Positions 27,549 to 37,771 are shown, numbered from the stretch's first letter. The stretch: DNA of 64,000 nucleotides from Bacilli bacterium (GCA_017548925.1 JAFYYX010000001.1:156829-220828); one strand, 5' to 3'. Notes: generated from the sequence alone by a model not told the origin. Program-made: numbers and translations.

Positions 27549-28361
27549 ATGAATCCAGAACTTGTTAATTTATTTGGACTTAGTATTAGATGGTATTCAG
27601 TACTTATTTTAATTGGTGCTGCACTAGGTATATTTTTACTTAAAAAAGAAGCTGAAAGATTTGGTATGAATTGGGATTTTATATTTAACCTATCTTTTTG
27701 GACAATTATTATTGGAATTATTGGCGCAAGAATATATTTTGTAGTCTTTCACTGGTCAGAATATGCAAGCGATTTATTAAGCATTTTTCAAATATGGAAT
27801 GGTGGTCTTGCAATCCATGGCGGATTAATTGCGGGAGCAATTACAGCTTATGTATATTGCAAAAAGAATAAAGCTAATACACTAAAAATTATTGATATGG
27901 CACTTCCATCTGTTATCCTTGCTCAAGCAATAGGTAGATGGGGAAATTTCTTTAATAGTGAAGCTCATGGAATGGCAACAAGTCTATCAAAATTACAAAG
28001 TATGCATATTCCTGGATTTATTATTAGAGGAATGAAAATAGATGGCGTTTACTATCATCCAACATTCTTATATGAATCAATTTTATGTATTTTAGGATTT
28101 ATTCTTTTACTTGTCATTAGAAGAAATAAATATACAAAAGTAGGAACAGTAACAGGAACATATCTAATGTGGTATTCAGCTGGAAGATTCTTTATTGAAC
28201 ATTTAAGAACCGATTCACTAATGCTTGGTGGATTTAGAGTTGCTCAAATTATTTCTATTATTTTATTCTTAGTTGGTTTATTCTTAATTATTAGAAATAA
28301 AAGACAAGGTAAATTTGAAAACTTATACAACTCTGATAAAGATAACAACATAAGATTTTAG
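27549..28361 (+). CDS. lgt: Prolipoprotein diacylglyceryl transferase
   Basis: Transfers diacylglycerol from phosphatidylglycerol to the lipobox cysteine of prolipoproteins, at the membrane. 270 residues with about seven transmembrane helices. The family signatures GGLAIHGGLIAG (about 91-102) and IGRWGNFFNSEAHG (about 132-145) are intact, as is the C-terminal RTDSLMLGGFRVAQ. GAAAGGAAAGTG precedes ATG 27549. It is monocistronic between two terminators. A substrate may be the small lipoprotein at 52.3 kb. Confidence 0.97.
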   Translation: MNPELVNLFGLSIRWYSVLILIGAALGIFLLKKEAERFGMNWDFIFNLSFWTIIIGIIGARIYFVVFHWSEYASDLLSIFQIWNGGLAIHGGLIAGAITAYVYCKKNKANTLKIIDMALPSVILAQAIGRWGNFFNSEAHGMATSLSKLQSMHIPGFIIRGMKIDGVYYHPTFLYESILCILGFILLLVIRRNKYTKVGTVTGTYLMWYSAGRFFIEHLRTDSLMLGGFRVAQIISIILFLVGLFLIIRNKRQGKFENLYNSDKDNNIRF

Positions 28362-28391
28362 AATATAGCTTATTGCTATATTCTTTTTTTA
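28360..28391 (+). terminator. Terminator of lgt
   Basis: 10-bp perfect stem AGAATATAGC / GCTATATTCT, 5-nt loop, T7. Confidence 0.9.
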
Positions 28392-28431
28392 GTTTTATAA
28401 TTACTTTATAGAATAGGATGGATGTATTGAA

Positions 28432-29811
28432 GTGAAAAAATTATTTATAATAGCAATAGCTATATTTATGTTTCCATTAATTGCATATGCAGATGGAGCA
28501 GGACCAGAAATTGTTAGTTATGATGCATATGTAACTAATCCAAAAGGAGCACCATATTATGATTGGGATCTTAAGAAAAAAGGTACAATTGAATATGAGA
28601 AAAAAATAAGAATTTATAATGAATATACTATGGATGGAGAAATCTATGGTGTTATAGAAGATAAAAATAGTGATGATGAATATTTTGTTTCTGTAAATGA
28701 TATAGCACCAGCAAAAAAGGTACTTACAAAAAAAGATGCAAAAGCAATAAAGAATCCATTTAGTATATATGTATATAAAGATATAGAGTTATATAATGGA
28801 CCAGCAGTTATATATGGAAAAAATGGAGATATTATTCCTAAAGATTCAGAACTTACAGTTAAATATGCTGATACGAAAAACATTAATGTATTCTTATATG
28901 TAGAATATAATGGAAAATCCGGATGGATTCCTTATTTTGGTAATCCACAAGATCTAGAACTTAATTATGCTACTAAAGTAAGTAAGGAAGAAACTTTATA
29001 CATAGTAAATGATATTAAATATTATAAAGATTTAAATAATTTAAGTAAGTCATCAGGAACAATTGAAAAAGGTACAAAAATAACTGCAAAGTATTATTCC
29101 ACAAGTCTTGATTTAACTGAATACTACTGGACAGAAGCATATTTAGTTGAATATAAAGGTGAAAAAGTATGGATTTTAGAAACTGATGGAGTTGCTAGAA
29201 AAACTACCGATTACAAAGCAAATATCTGTGCAACTATGTATTATGATAAATGTAAAATAAATAAAGATGTTACTGTATATGAAACACCTGGCGATCTACA
29301 ATCTAAGAGTAAATACACTATTAAAAAAGGTGATAATCCTGAAGATTATGAATTGTTATACTCATATTCTGATACATATTTAAAAAAAGGTTATCGTGTT
29401 GACTGGTATTATATTAAATCAGATGATATTGAAGGATGGGTAACTGATTACGATGGTCAGTTTGTATCTTATATACCAGAACAAGAAATTATTATTGATG
29501 ACGATGATGTTGATGATGATATCGATGTTGATGATGACGATGATGATATTGATGACGAAGATGATGATATCGAATTTGAAGAAGATGACGAAGAACAAGT
29601 AAAAGAAGCAATCATAACTATTTTATCAGCAGTTATTGTTTGCGGACTTGCTGTTCTTGGTATAACTTTATTAAATAAGAAAAAGAAAGATAAAACTTTA
29701 GATAATAATATAGATATTCAAGAAGAAAAAATAGAAACAGTTGAAACTATTAAAGAAGAAACTACAAAACCTAAAAAAGAAACTAAAAAAACTAAAAAGG
29801 AAGGTAAATAA
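28432..29811 (+). CDS. Exported SH3-domain protein with Asp-rich stalk and C-terminal anchor
   Basis: 459 residues with a GTG start (an in-frame stop lies 18 bases upstream; weak SD). Signal peptide at 1-20 (LFIIAIAIFMFPLIAYADG). Two or three bacterial SH3-like modules follow, each ending in a pattern like EYNGKSGWIPYFG, EYKGEKVWILETDG or SDDIEGWVTDYDGQ. At about 355-390 there is a stretch almost wholly Asp/Glu, then a transmembrane helix (IITILSAVIVCGLAVLGITL) and a Lys/Glu cytoplasmic tail. This layout suggests a membrane-anchored, wall-facing protein; SH3b domains often bind peptidoglycan peptides, but the ligand here is unknown. It is followed by a small membrane protein 2 bases on. Confidence 0.88.
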   Translation: MKKLFIIAIAIFMFPLIAYADGAGPEIVSYDAYVTNPKGAPYYDWDLKKKGTIEYEKKIRIYNEYTMDGEIYGVIEDKNSDDEYFVSVNDIAPAKKVLTKKDAKAIKNPFSIYVYKDIELYNGPAVIYGKNGDIIPKDSELTVKYADTKNINVFLYVEYNGKSGWIPYFGNPQDLELNYATKVSKEETLYIVNDIKYYKDLNNLSKSSGTIEKGTKITAKYYSTSLDLTEYYWTEAYLVEYKGEKVWILETDGVARKTTDYKANICATMYYDKCKINKDVTVYETPGDLQSKSKYTIKKGDNPEDYELLYSYSDTYLKKGYRVDWYYIKSDDIEGWVTDYDGQFVSYIPEQEIIIDDDDVDDDIDVDDDDDDIDDEDDDIEFEEDDEEQVKEAIITILSAVIVCGLAVLGITLLNKKKKDKTLDNNIDIQEEKIETVETIKEETTKPKKETKKTKKEGK

Positions 29812-29813
29812 TT

Positions 29814-30179
29814 ATGTTTGATTCTGATAGTTTGGTTACCGTACTTTTAGTTAGTTTCACACTAACAGTAATTATTGAATTACTATTTGCTGCTTTATTA
29901 AAAGTAAGATCATTTAAGGATTTTCTAAATATATTCCTAGTTAATTTAGTTACAAATCCAATAGTTGTGTCAGTAATTAATTTAGTAGATATTAAATGTG
30001 ATCATAATATAGTTCTTTACGCAATACTAGGTATGGAAGTTCTTGCAATTATAAGTGAAGCTTTAATATATTTTAAAGTTCTTAAATATAGACATTTAAA
30101 TCCATTTATACTTTCGCTAGTTTTAAATGTTTTATCATTCTTTATTGTAGATTACATAAATGTATTTATATATTATTAA
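29814..30179 (+). CDS. Small integral membrane protein, unknown
   Basis: 121 residues with about three to four hydrophobic helices, Lys-poor and Leu/Val/Ile-rich. I recognise no family. It starts 2 bases after the SH3-domain gene with AAGGAAGG (inside that gene) as ribosome binding site, so the two form one operon and may act together at the membrane. Confidence 0.75.
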   Translation: MFDSDSLVTVLLVSFTLTVIIELLFAALLKVRSFKDFLNIFLVNLVTNPIVVSVINLVDIKCDHNIVLYAILGMEVLAIISEALIYFKVLKYRHLNPFILSLVLNVLSFFIVDYINVFIYY

Positions 30180-30181
30180 TA

Positions 30182-30210
30182 AATAGCACTAGTAAGTGCT
30201 ATTTTTTTTT
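30182..30210 (+). terminator. Terminator of the SH3-protein operon
   Basis: 9-bp perfect stem AATAGCACT / AGTGCTATT, 4-nt loop, T9. Confidence 0.9.
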
Positions 30211-30244
30211 ATTTATGATAAAATATATCAAGGAAGTGATATAC

Positions 30245-31636
30245 ATGAAATTATTTAATACATTAACAAAAAAAGTCGAAGAATTTATACCAAATGAAGA
30301 AGGTATTATAAACATGTATACTTGTGGACCTACAGTTTATCATTATCAACATTTAGGTAATTTAAGAACTTATATTGCTGAAGATGTTTTTGAAAAAACA
30401 TTTAAATATCTAGGTTATAAAGTAAATAGAGTTATGAATATAACTGATGTTGGTCATTTAAAAAGTGACGGCGATGAAGGCGAAGATAAGATGGTTATTG
30501 CTATGGAAAGAGAACATAAAACATCTCATGAAATAGCTGAATTTTATACGGATGACTTTAAAGAAAATTGTGATTTACTAAACATTAGATGGCCAGATAC
30601 AGTTGTTCCAGCAACAGGTGAAATAGATATGTATATAAAAATGATATCTAAATTACTTGAGGATGGCTTTGCATATGAAAGTAATGGTAACATTTATTTT
30701 GATACATCTAAGATGCCTAATTATTATGAATTATCTGGAAGAAAAGAAGAAGATTTAATTGTTGGTAGTCGCGATGATGTAGAAGAAGATGTTAACAAAA
30801 AAAATCCAGCAGACTTTGTATTATGGTTTACTAATTCAAAATTTGGTAATCAAGAACTTCAGTGGGATAGTCCATTTGGAAGAGGTTTCCCTGGATGGCA
30901 TATAGAGTGTTCTGGAATATCAATAAAATATTTAGGAGAACATTTAGATCTACACTTTGGAGCAGAAGATGCAGTATTCCCACACCATACAAATGAGATA
31001 GCACAAAGTGAAGCATACTTAGGTCATAAATGGTGTAATTACTGGGTACATTTATCTTGGCTTTTAACTGATAATATTAAAATGAGTAAAAGTTTAGGCC
31101 ATGTAATTACAGCTAAAACTTTAAAAGAAGAAGGATTTAATCCGTTAGCATTTAGATATTTTATTCTAACATCTTATTATCATAAACAAGTAAATTTTAC
31201 ATATGAAACATTAGAGCAAAATCAAAATGCTTATTTAAAACTTTTAAATAAAATTTCTAATCTAAAAGAAGATGGAGAAGTAGATAATACTAAATTTGAA
31301 GAGTATGATAATAAATTTAAATCATACTTAGAAAATGATTTAGGAACTAGTAATGCAATTACATTAATATATGATTTATTAAAAGATGATAGTTTAAATA
31401 ATTCTACTAAACTTGAATTAATTAAATCATGGGATACTGTTTTATCACTTGATTTAATTCAAAAAGAAAATAAAGAATTAAAAGATGATTCGTATATTCT
31501 TGAAATGATAGAAAAAAGAAATGAAGCTAAAAAGAATAAAGATTTTGCACTAGCTGATTCTATTCGTAATGAATTATTAGAAAAAGGAATTATGTTAGTA
31601 GATACTAGAGAAGGTACTACTTATAAGGAGGTATAA
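30245..31636 (+). CDS. cysS: Cysteinyl-tRNA synthetase
   Basis: Class I synthetase that charges tRNA-Cys (the gene for which is at 50.7 kb). 463 residues from ATG 30245; the upstream ATG at 30215 lies at the promoter (TGATAAAAT, 30216-30224) and is rejected. The HIGH motif is HLGN in CGPTVYHYQHLGNLR; KMSKS is IKMSKSLGH; zinc ligands include Cys in TCGP, IECSG and the His pair FPHHTNEIAQSEA. AAGGAAGTGAT precedes the start. It is followed 2 bases later by a peptidase gene. Confidence 0.97.
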   Translation: MKLFNTLTKKVEEFIPNEEGIINMYTCGPTVYHYQHLGNLRTYIAEDVFEKTFKYLGYKVNRVMNITDVGHLKSDGDEGEDKMVIAMEREHKTSHEIAEFYTDDFKENCDLLNIRWPDTVVPATGEIDMYIKMISKLLEDGFAYESNGNIYFDTSKMPNYYELSGRKEEDLIVGSRDDVEEDVNKKNPADFVLWFTNSKFGNQELQWDSPFGRGFPGWHIECSGISIKYLGEHLDLHFGAEDAVFPHHTNEIAQSEAYLGHKWCNYWVHLSWLLTDNIKMSKSLGHVITAKTLKEEGFNPLAFRYFILTSYYHKQVNFTYETLEQNQNAYLKLLNKISNLKEDGEVDNTKFEEYDNKFKSYLENDLGTSNAITLIYDLLKDDSLNNSTKLELIKSWDTVLSLDLIQKENKELKDDSYILEMIEKRNEAKKNKDFALADSIRNELLEKGIMLVDTREGTTYKEV

Positions 31637-31638
31637 TC

Positions 31639-32319
31639 ATGAATACAGGACTTGATATTATATTAATTATTGCTATTTTAACAGTACCAGCAATAGCCCA
31701 AGCATTTATTACAGTTAGATATAAAAAGTATTCAGGCATTGATAACAGTCAAAAGTTATCTGGATTTGAAACTGCAAGAAAGATACTTGATGCTAATGGC
31801 TTATCACAAATGGATATTGTTGCTGTTCCAGGATCATTAACTGATCACTATGATCCATCAAGAAAAGTTGTTAGATTATCTCAATCAAATTTTAATGATA
31901 ATAGTATTGCTGCAATGGCTGTTGCAGCTCATGAATGTGGACATGCTATTCAAGATAAAGAAGGATACTTTATGATGAAATTAAGATCTGCTATTGTACC
32001 AGTTGTAAAAATAGGTACAGGTGTTTCTTATATCATTATTGCTATAGCATTCTTATTTGAAATACTACAATTATTTTATATTGGTATTGCATGTTCTTGC
32101 TTAGGTTTATTATTTCAATTAATAACTTTACCAGTTGAATTTGATGCAAGTAATCGTGCTGGAAAGCAATTATCAAAATTAGGTTTAATTGATAAAAATG
32201 ATAAATCTGGAACTAAAAAAGTATTAGGTGCAGCAGCAATGACATATGTTGCCGGAATGCTATCATCATTACTAGTTATTCTAAGATATGTATTAATGTT
32301 TAGCGGACGTAGAGATTAA
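31639..32319 (+). CDS. Membrane zinc metallopeptidase, YugP family
   Basis: 226 residues with hydrophobic segments at the N-terminus and two or three in the middle and end. The zinc site is HECGH in AVAAHECGHAIQDKEGY (about residues 92-108), and the downstream PVEFDASNRA with the third ligand region matches the YugP/Zn_peptidase_2 family. Substrate unknown in the family. AAGGAGGT precedes the ATG, and the gene follows cysS directly, so it is cotranscribed. Confidence 0.9.
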   Translation: MNTGLDIILIIAILTVPAIAQAFITVRYKKYSGIDNSQKLSGFETARKILDANGLSQMDIVAVPGSLTDHYDPSRKVVRLSQSNFNDNSIAAMAVAAHECGHAIQDKEGYFMMKLRSAIVPVVKIGTGVSYIIIAIAFLFEILQLFYIGIACSCLGLLFQLITLPVEFDASNRAGKQLSKLGLIDKNDKSGTKKVLGAAAMTYVAGMLSSLLVILRYVLMFSGRRD

Positions 32320-32336
32320 TCTCTACGTTTTTTATT
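32307..32336 (+). terminator. Terminator of the cysS operon
   Basis: 9-bp stem ACGTAGAGA / TCTCTACGT around TTAA, then T6; it overlaps the peptidase stop codon. Confidence 0.85.
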
Positions 32337-32346
32337 TTAAATTAAA

Positions 32347-32359
32347 TGTAAAGTTTACA
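32347..32359 (+). promoter_or_regulatory. 13-bp palindrome upstream of the InlB-repeat gene
   Basis: TGTAAAGTTTACA is a perfect odd-centred palindrome about 45 bp before a TATAAT (32403-32408). Candidate repressor or activator site; the cognate factor is unknown. Confidence 0.35.
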
Positions 32360-32428
32360 ATTAAATATACATTTTGTTATGTAAATATTGTATAAACCAT
32401 TCTATAATTAATACTGGAGTGGTTTATT

Positions 32429-34075
32429 ATGCGAGGAATTAAGGGAATAGTACTACTTATACTTGCTTTATTCATTGTTAACATAAAAAGTGTTAGTGCT
32501 AAAAATGCTGATATTATTATTGAAGATATAAAGATTGTATCTAACTCAGAAACTGTAGAATATACAAATCCTACAGTTAAAGATAATAAAATATCTTCAG
32601 AAATTACATTTAATAATGTAAATGATTTTGTTACTTTTGAAGTAACACTTAAAAATAATGAACACATCAAATATTTTATCGAAAAAATATCTGATGATAA
32701 TAAAAATAGTAATATAACAATTACATATGATTATGACAATAAAGAAATAACTGAAGATGGTAATAAAAAGATTACAATCAAATTTTCTTACAATAAACAA
32801 GTAGAACAAGGTGAAGATTTATCATTTGATGATGTTAAAATCACTTTAGACTTAACAAAAGAAAATGGTGAAAAAGCTCAGGTTATATATAACCCTGATA
32901 CAAATGATAACATTATAACTTATGTAATAGTATTTACTCTATCAGTAACATTTATAGGATTATTTATTAAAAATAAATATGTAAAAAGATCAATGCTTGC
33001 AATCCTGCTTTTATTAATTGCACCAAAAATGATTAATGCAACAACAGATGATGTATATGAAATTAATATTTCATTTAATAATGCTCATATTAATGGAACA
33101 GCAATTACTTATAGTATTAATATTGATGAGGAATTAACTAAACAAGAAATAGAAACACCTATTATAAATAGTTATACAGTTAATTATGATGCTAATGATG
33201 GTATTGGTTCTATTGATTCAGCTACATATAGCTTTGATGAAGAATTTACTTTACCAGAAGATGTTCTTACTAGAGATGGATATGATTTTATTGGTTGGAA
33301 TACTGAAAAAGATGGAACTGGTAAAAACTATAGTGCAGGTGAAACTGTTAAAGGTTTAATTCAAAATGAAGAAATAACTTTATATGCAAATTGGGAAGAA
33401 ATAAGTAATAACAATTTTGTATTATTTAGTCTATTTAGTATGCCAAATATAACTCCTGAAATACCAGATGAATTAATAGATGATGAATACGATTCTGATT
33501 TTCCAGTAGTATTTAGTGCTAAAGGACCATGTGTATTTAATGGACCAGAAGAATATATTACTGGTGATTCTTGTGAAATGTATAAAGATGATAAATTTAT
33601 TAATACTAATGTAAGTTTATTTAGTGAAGAAAATTATCAAAAAGATTTTGAAATAAAATTTGATATCTTATCTTATAATCCTAATAATCAATCATCAGAA
33701 ACAATACAACAAACATTTATGAATATTAAACTTGAAGACGAGTCTTCGGGTTACCCAGGTATTGTAGTAAGAAAAAGTGCAAATAGTATTCACATTGGTG
33801 TTAAAGATGGAAATGGAAAAGTAAATTACAAAAACATTAAATATTCTGACATTCAAAATGTTAGAATTGTAAAAAAGGATAGTATTATTTATTATAGTAT
33901 TAATGATAATGAATTAACTAAATTATCTGATATGTCTAATTTCAATCATCCATTTGATGTTCCACTATACTTTGGTGCATCATCTCTTCCTGATGGAACT
34001 CCAATGAGAATAATTAATGCTAAACTTGCTAACATGACTATTAGAATGGGTAAAATTAATAAAGATTTAAATTAA
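32429..34075 (+). CDS. Surface protein with an InlB B-repeat and two export-like regions
   Basis: 548 residues. Signal peptide (1-24, ending SVSAKNAD). Residues about 25-155 form a beta-rich, acidic extracellular domain. At about 160-180 there is a transmembrane helix (IITYVIVFTLSVTFIGLFI) with a basic stop-transfer KNKYVKR, followed at once by a second signal-like segment (SMLAILLLLIAPKMINATTD). Residues about 250-325 are a Listeria-Bacteroides (InlB B) repeat: YTVNYDANDGIGSID, RDGYDFIGWNTEKDGTG and LYANWEE. The remaining about 220 residues look like a beta-sandwich lectin or adhesin domain. No LPXTG is present. Adhesion is inference. Confidence 0.85.
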   Translation: MRGIKGIVLLILALFIVNIKSVSAKNADIIIEDIKIVSNSETVEYTNPTVKDNKISSEITFNNVNDFVTFEVTLKNNEHIKYFIEKISDDNKNSNITITYDYDNKEITEDGNKKITIKFSYNKQVEQGEDLSFDDVKITLDLTKENGEKAQVIYNPDTNDNIITYVIVFTLSVTFIGLFIKNKYVKRSMLAILLLLIAPKMINATTDDVYEINISFNNAHINGTAITYSINIDEELTKQEIETPIINSYTVNYDANDGIGSIDSATYSFDEEFTLPEDVLTRDGYDFIGWNTEKDGTGKNYSAGETVKGLIQNEEITLYANWEEISNNNFVLFSLFSMPNITPEIPDELIDDEYDSDFPVVFSAKGPCVFNGPEEYITGDSCEMYKDDKFINTNVSLFSEENYQKDFEIKFDILSYNPNNQSSETIQQTFMNIKLEDESSGYPGIVVRKSANSIHIGVKDGNGKVNYKNIKYSDIQNVRIVKKDSIIYYSINDNELTKLSDMSNFNHPFDVPLYFGASSLPDGTPMRIINAKLANMTIRMGKINKDLN

Positions 34076-34078
34076 TAT

Positions 34079-34121
34079 AAGACAAGTTTTTGTAAAAACT
34101 TACAAAAAACTTGTCTTTTTT
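34079..34121 (+). terminator. Terminator of the InlB-repeat gene
   Basis: Long stem AAGACAAGTTTTTGTA / TACAAAAAACTTGTCTT with one bulged A, T6 tail. Confidence 0.88.
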
Positions 34122-34175
34122 AAATCTTGCATATATTTTCTTGATAATATAGATAATAGGAAGGAAGTGTTAAAA

Positions 34176-35717
34176 ATGTCAAAAGGTTTAGACAATGTTT
34201 TATGCATTGATAAAAATATTTTAAACAAAGTTCTTTTGATTATTGGTGACAATTCCGATAGATTCCTTGATGATAATGGTAGTAAATACTTAATAGATGA
34301 ATCACAGTTAAATGAAATAAGTAAAAAACTAGAAAGAATAATTGAGTTTAAAAAAAGAAGTATACCAAAAGATTTATCTTTCATGAATTCATCTAATTAT
34401 AAAGAATTAAATGATAAATATGTTGAAATGCTATATAGTCCTATAAGAGATAAAGCAATTAATCATGAATCTAAAAAAGTTAACAAAGAAGAAGAATTAA
34501 GTATTGGTATAAAAATAAGTGATGAAATTGATGGCATAAAAAGATTGCCTGATTTAATAGAAAATATTAAAAAAGAAATAAAAGAAATAAAGAAAAATAA
34601 TTTATCAGAAAATATTAATGCAATTAGTGTAAGATTTTATAATTTATATAAAAATGGTGGATCATTAGAAGAATATGAAAACATTAAAAAAGAAGTAGAT
34701 ACAATTATTAAAAAATCTTATTTTGATGCAATTAATAATCATCCATATGACAATAAAGGAATATTTCTTGTAAAAGAAAATAATGTAGTTAGTATATTAA
34801 CGTCAGAGAACATGGATAAGTTTAAATATGGTTTAATCTATAGTCCTGCATCAATTAAATGTGTAAGAAATTTAAATGATAATTCTTTTATAAGTTTTTA
34901 TAGTTTAAAAGATAATCCATACGACATAGAATTAAATGATGAAGAACCAATTGGTATATATGCTGTAACATATGGAGAAGGATTAATTAGTCCTAACTAT
35001 GAAAATGCTAAGTGTACTTATAAACAAGTTGGAATACCTTTTATTGAAATTGATAAAACAAAATATATTGATCGATCAGAACTAAGCATAAAAGAATTAA
35101 TAGACAATTTACTTGATGATAAAGGAATTCCAGTAAAAAATAAAGATGAAGAATTTTATAATAAATTTGATTTTTTCTATAATAAATTTAAAAGTCTTAA
35201 AGCTGGTAATTATGATGAAGGAAGAATTATAAACTTGTTTGATTTTTGCCATAACATAATTTTTAGTCAAAGATGGCTTGATCCAAATTACCTGTTAAGT
35301 AGTGATAACTCAGTAGAAACAATTAAAGAAGCTTTTGATCATAATATATATTTAGATTTTAATATTTTTCGAAATAATAGAATTGATATTGATCAACTCG
35401 ATACTTTTGAAAGAATATTTTATAGTAAAAAAAGTGATCATCGATTAAATATGGTATATGCTGGTATAGAAGAAATATTAAATGAAATACATAACGCATC
35501 AAGTGAAAGAAAACAAGAAATTGTTAATATAATTAATTCATCACCATGTAGTGATAGTTATTTAATTAAACAGTTAATACTACCTAAAAATAATCAAAAA
35601 GAAACTAAAAATATTAATAGTTATAAACAAGTTAATATGGTAAGAGTAGATAATAATGATGATAAGGTAAATAGTTTATTGTCACTATTAAAATCAAATG
35701 ACGGATTCTCAAGATAA
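34176..35717 (+). CDS. Hypothetical protein, 513 residues
   Basis: Start at ATG 34176 (AGGAAG 9 bases upstream); the in-frame GTG at 34167 overlaps the ribosome binding site. No signal peptide or transmembrane helix, so probably cytosolic. Residues 1-190 are charged and helical (Lys/Glu/Asn/Ile). A more ordered central part, about 190-310, contains NPYDIELNDEEPIGIYAVTY and KQVGIPFIEIDKTKYIDRSE, which looks like an alpha/beta domain. The end is Asn/Ser/Lys-rich. I recognise no family. It has its own terminator and precedes uvrB, but the terminator argues against a shared transcript. Confidence 0.75.
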   Translation: MSKGLDNVLCIDKNILNKVLLIIGDNSDRFLDDNGSKYLIDESQLNEISKKLERIIEFKKRSIPKDLSFMNSSNYKELNDKYVEMLYSPIRDKAINHESKKVNKEEELSIGIKISDEIDGIKRLPDLIENIKKEIKEIKKNNLSENINAISVRFYNLYKNGGSLEEYENIKKEVDTIIKKSYFDAINNHPYDNKGIFLVKENNVVSILTSENMDKFKYGLIYSPASIKCVRNLNDNSFISFYSLKDNPYDIELNDEEPIGIYAVTYGEGLISPNYENAKCTYKQVGIPFIEIDKTKYIDRSELSIKELIDNLLDDKGIPVKNKDEEFYNKFDFFYNKFKSLKAGNYDEGRIINLFDFCHNIIFSQRWLDPNYLLSSDNSVETIKEAFDHNIYLDFNIFRNNRIDIDQLDTFERIFYSKKSDHRLNMVYAGIEEILNEIHNASSERKQEIVNIINSSPCSDSYLIKQLILPKNNQKETKNINSYKQVNMVRVDNNDDKVNSLLSLLKSNDGFSR

Positions 35718-35752
35718 AACCATAACATACTTTTATTGTGTTATGGTTTTTT
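35716..35752 (+). terminator. Terminator before uvrB
   Basis: 11-bp perfect stem AAAACCATAAC / GTTATGGTTTT and a T tail; followed 4 bases later by the extended -10 TGTTAAAAT (35756-35764). Confidence 0.88.
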
Positions 35753-35818
35753 AAATGTTAAAATATAAAAGAAATTTTAAATATTTGTTAATAATATATA
35801 TGAAGGGAGGAACTAATT

Positions 35819-37771
35819 ATGTTTAAACTAGAGTCAAAGTATCAACCATCTGGCGATCAACCAGAGGCTATAAAAAAAATAGTTGAAGGTATTAAAGATG
35901 GAAAGAAAGATCAAGTTTTATTAGGTGCAACAGGTACAGGTAAAACATTTACTATGGCAAATGTTATAAAAGAAGTTAATAAACCAACTTTAGTACTTGC
36001 TCATAATAAAACATTAGCTGGTCAACTTTATGCTGAATTTAAAGAATTATTTCCAAATAACCATGTAGAATACTTTGTATCTTATTATGATTATTATCAA
36101 CCCGAAGCATATGTTCCTTCTTCAAATACATATATAGAAAAAGATTCATCTGTTAATGATGAAATAGATGAACTAAGACATAGTGCAACATCATCTTTAA
36201 TTAATTATGATGATGTTATTGTTGTTGCATCTGTATCATGTATTTATGGTATTGGTGAAAAAGAAGAATATGAAAATAATATGTTGGTTTTATCTGTTGG
36301 AGATATTATTGATAGAAGAGTAATTATTAATAAATTAATAGATATGACATATGAAAGAAATGAACTAGATTTTCATAGAGGTACATTTAGATCTAAAGGT
36401 GATATCATTGATATTATTCCAGTTAATGAAAAAGCTCATGGAATAAGAATATCTTTATTTGATGATGAAATAGAAAAAATATCTATGTTTGATCCTTTAA
36501 CTGGAGTATTAATCGAAAATAAAAAAACAGTTGTTATATCACCTGCTTCTCACTTTGTTACTGGATCTGAAAAAATGGAAGAAGCTATAAGAAGAATAAA
36601 AGCAGAGTTAGATGATAGATTAGAATACTTTAAAGATAAGGGTAAATTAATTGAAGAACAAAGACTAAGAGAAAGAACAAATTATGATATTGAAATGTTA
36701 AAAGAAACAGGATTTTGCACAGGAATTGAGAACTACTCAAGGCACTTAGCTTTAAGAGCTGAAGGAGAAACTCCATGCTGTCTTTTAGACTTCTTTCCCA
36801 AAGATTTTTTAATGTTTATTGATGAATCACATGTTACACTTCCTCAAGTAAGAGCTATGTATAATGGTGATAGAATGCGTAAACAAACATTAGTTGATTA
36901 CGGTTTTAGACTTCCATCAGCTCTTGATAATAGACCACTAAAGTTTGAAGAGTTTGAAGAAAAAATAAATCAAGTAGTTTATGTATCAGCAACACCTGGT
37001 GATTATGAACTTGAAAAAACTGATAATAAAGTTGTTGAACAAATTATTAGACCAACAGGACTTCTTGATCCAACAATTGAAGTTAAACCATCACTTAATC
37101 AAATCGATGATATTGTTGATCAAATCAAAGAACGAGTTAAGAATAATGAAAGAGTCTTAATAACAACTTTAACTATTAGAATGAGTGAGGAATTAACTAA
37201 CTATTTAAAAGAACTTAATATTAAAGTTGCTTACCTACATAGTGAAGTAAAAACACTAGAAAGATTAAAAATAATTAAAGAGTTAAGAGAAGGTACTTAT
37301 GATTGTATAGTTGGTATTAACCTTTTAAGAGAAGGACTTGATATACCAGAGGTTAGTTTAATATGTATCTTAGATGCTGATAAACAAGGTTTCTTAAGAA
37401 GTACTCGAAGTTTAATTCAAACGATAGGTAGAGCAGCAAGAAATAGTAAAGGCCATGTTATTATGTATGCTGATACTATAAGTGAATCTATGGATGAGGC
37501 AATTAAAGAAACTGAAAGAAGAAGAACTATTCAAGATAACTATAATAAAAAGCATAATATTATTCCAAAAACAATTGAAAAACCAATAAGTGAAGTTATA
37601 TCAAATAAAATTGTTGAAAAAGTTGAAAATACAAAAACAAATAGAAATGATATTAAGAATGCTATATCTGAAATTGAAGCAGAAATGAAAAAAGCAGCTG
37701 CTAATATGGATTTTGAAAGAGCCATGGAGTTAAGAGATATTTTATTTGAACTTAAAGGAAATATAAAGTAA
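35819..37771 (+). CDS. uvrB: Excinuclease ABC subunit B
   Basis: Helicase-like damage-verification subunit of nucleotide excision repair; loaded by UvrA. 650 residues. Starts [18 protein letters not shown] with Walker [11 protein letters not shown] (about 39-48). The beta-hairpin region [12 protein letters not shown], the DEAD-like [12 protein letters not shown], motif [17 protein letters not shown] and QTIGRAARN are intact. The C-terminal UVR motif (about 615-650, [21 protein letters not shown]) recruits UvrC. AAGGGAGG precedes the ATG. Confidence 0.97.
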   Translation: MFKLESKYQPSGDQPEAIKKIVEGIKDGKKDQVLLGATGTGKTFTMANVIKEVNKPTLVLAHNKTLAGQLYAEFKELFPNNHVEYFVSYYDYYQPEAYVPSSNTYIEKDSSVNDEIDELRHSATSSLINYDDVIVVASVSCIYGIGEKEEYENNMLVLSVGDIIDRRVIINKLIDMTYERNELDFHRGTFRSKGDIIDIIPVNEKAHGIRISLFDDEIEKISMFDPLTGVLIENKKTVVISPASHFVTGSEKMEEAIRRIKAELDDRLEYFKDKGKLIEEQRLRERTNYDIEMLKETGFCTGIENYSRHLALRAEGETPCCLLDFFPKDFLMFIDESHVTLPQVRAMYNGDRMRKQTLVDYGFRLPSALDNRPLKFEEFEEKINQVVYVSATPGDYELEKTDNKVVEQIIRPTGLLDPTIEVKPSLNQIDDIVDQIKERVKNNERVLITTLTIRMSEELTNYLKELNIKVAYLHSEVKTLERLKIIKELREGTYDCIVGINLLREGLDIPEVSLICILDADKQGFLRSTRSLIQTIGRAARNSKGHVIMYADTISESMDEAIKETERRRTIQDNYNKKHNIIPKTIEKPISEVISNKIVEKVENTKTNRNDIKNAISEIEAEMKKAAANMDFERAMELRDILFELKGNIK

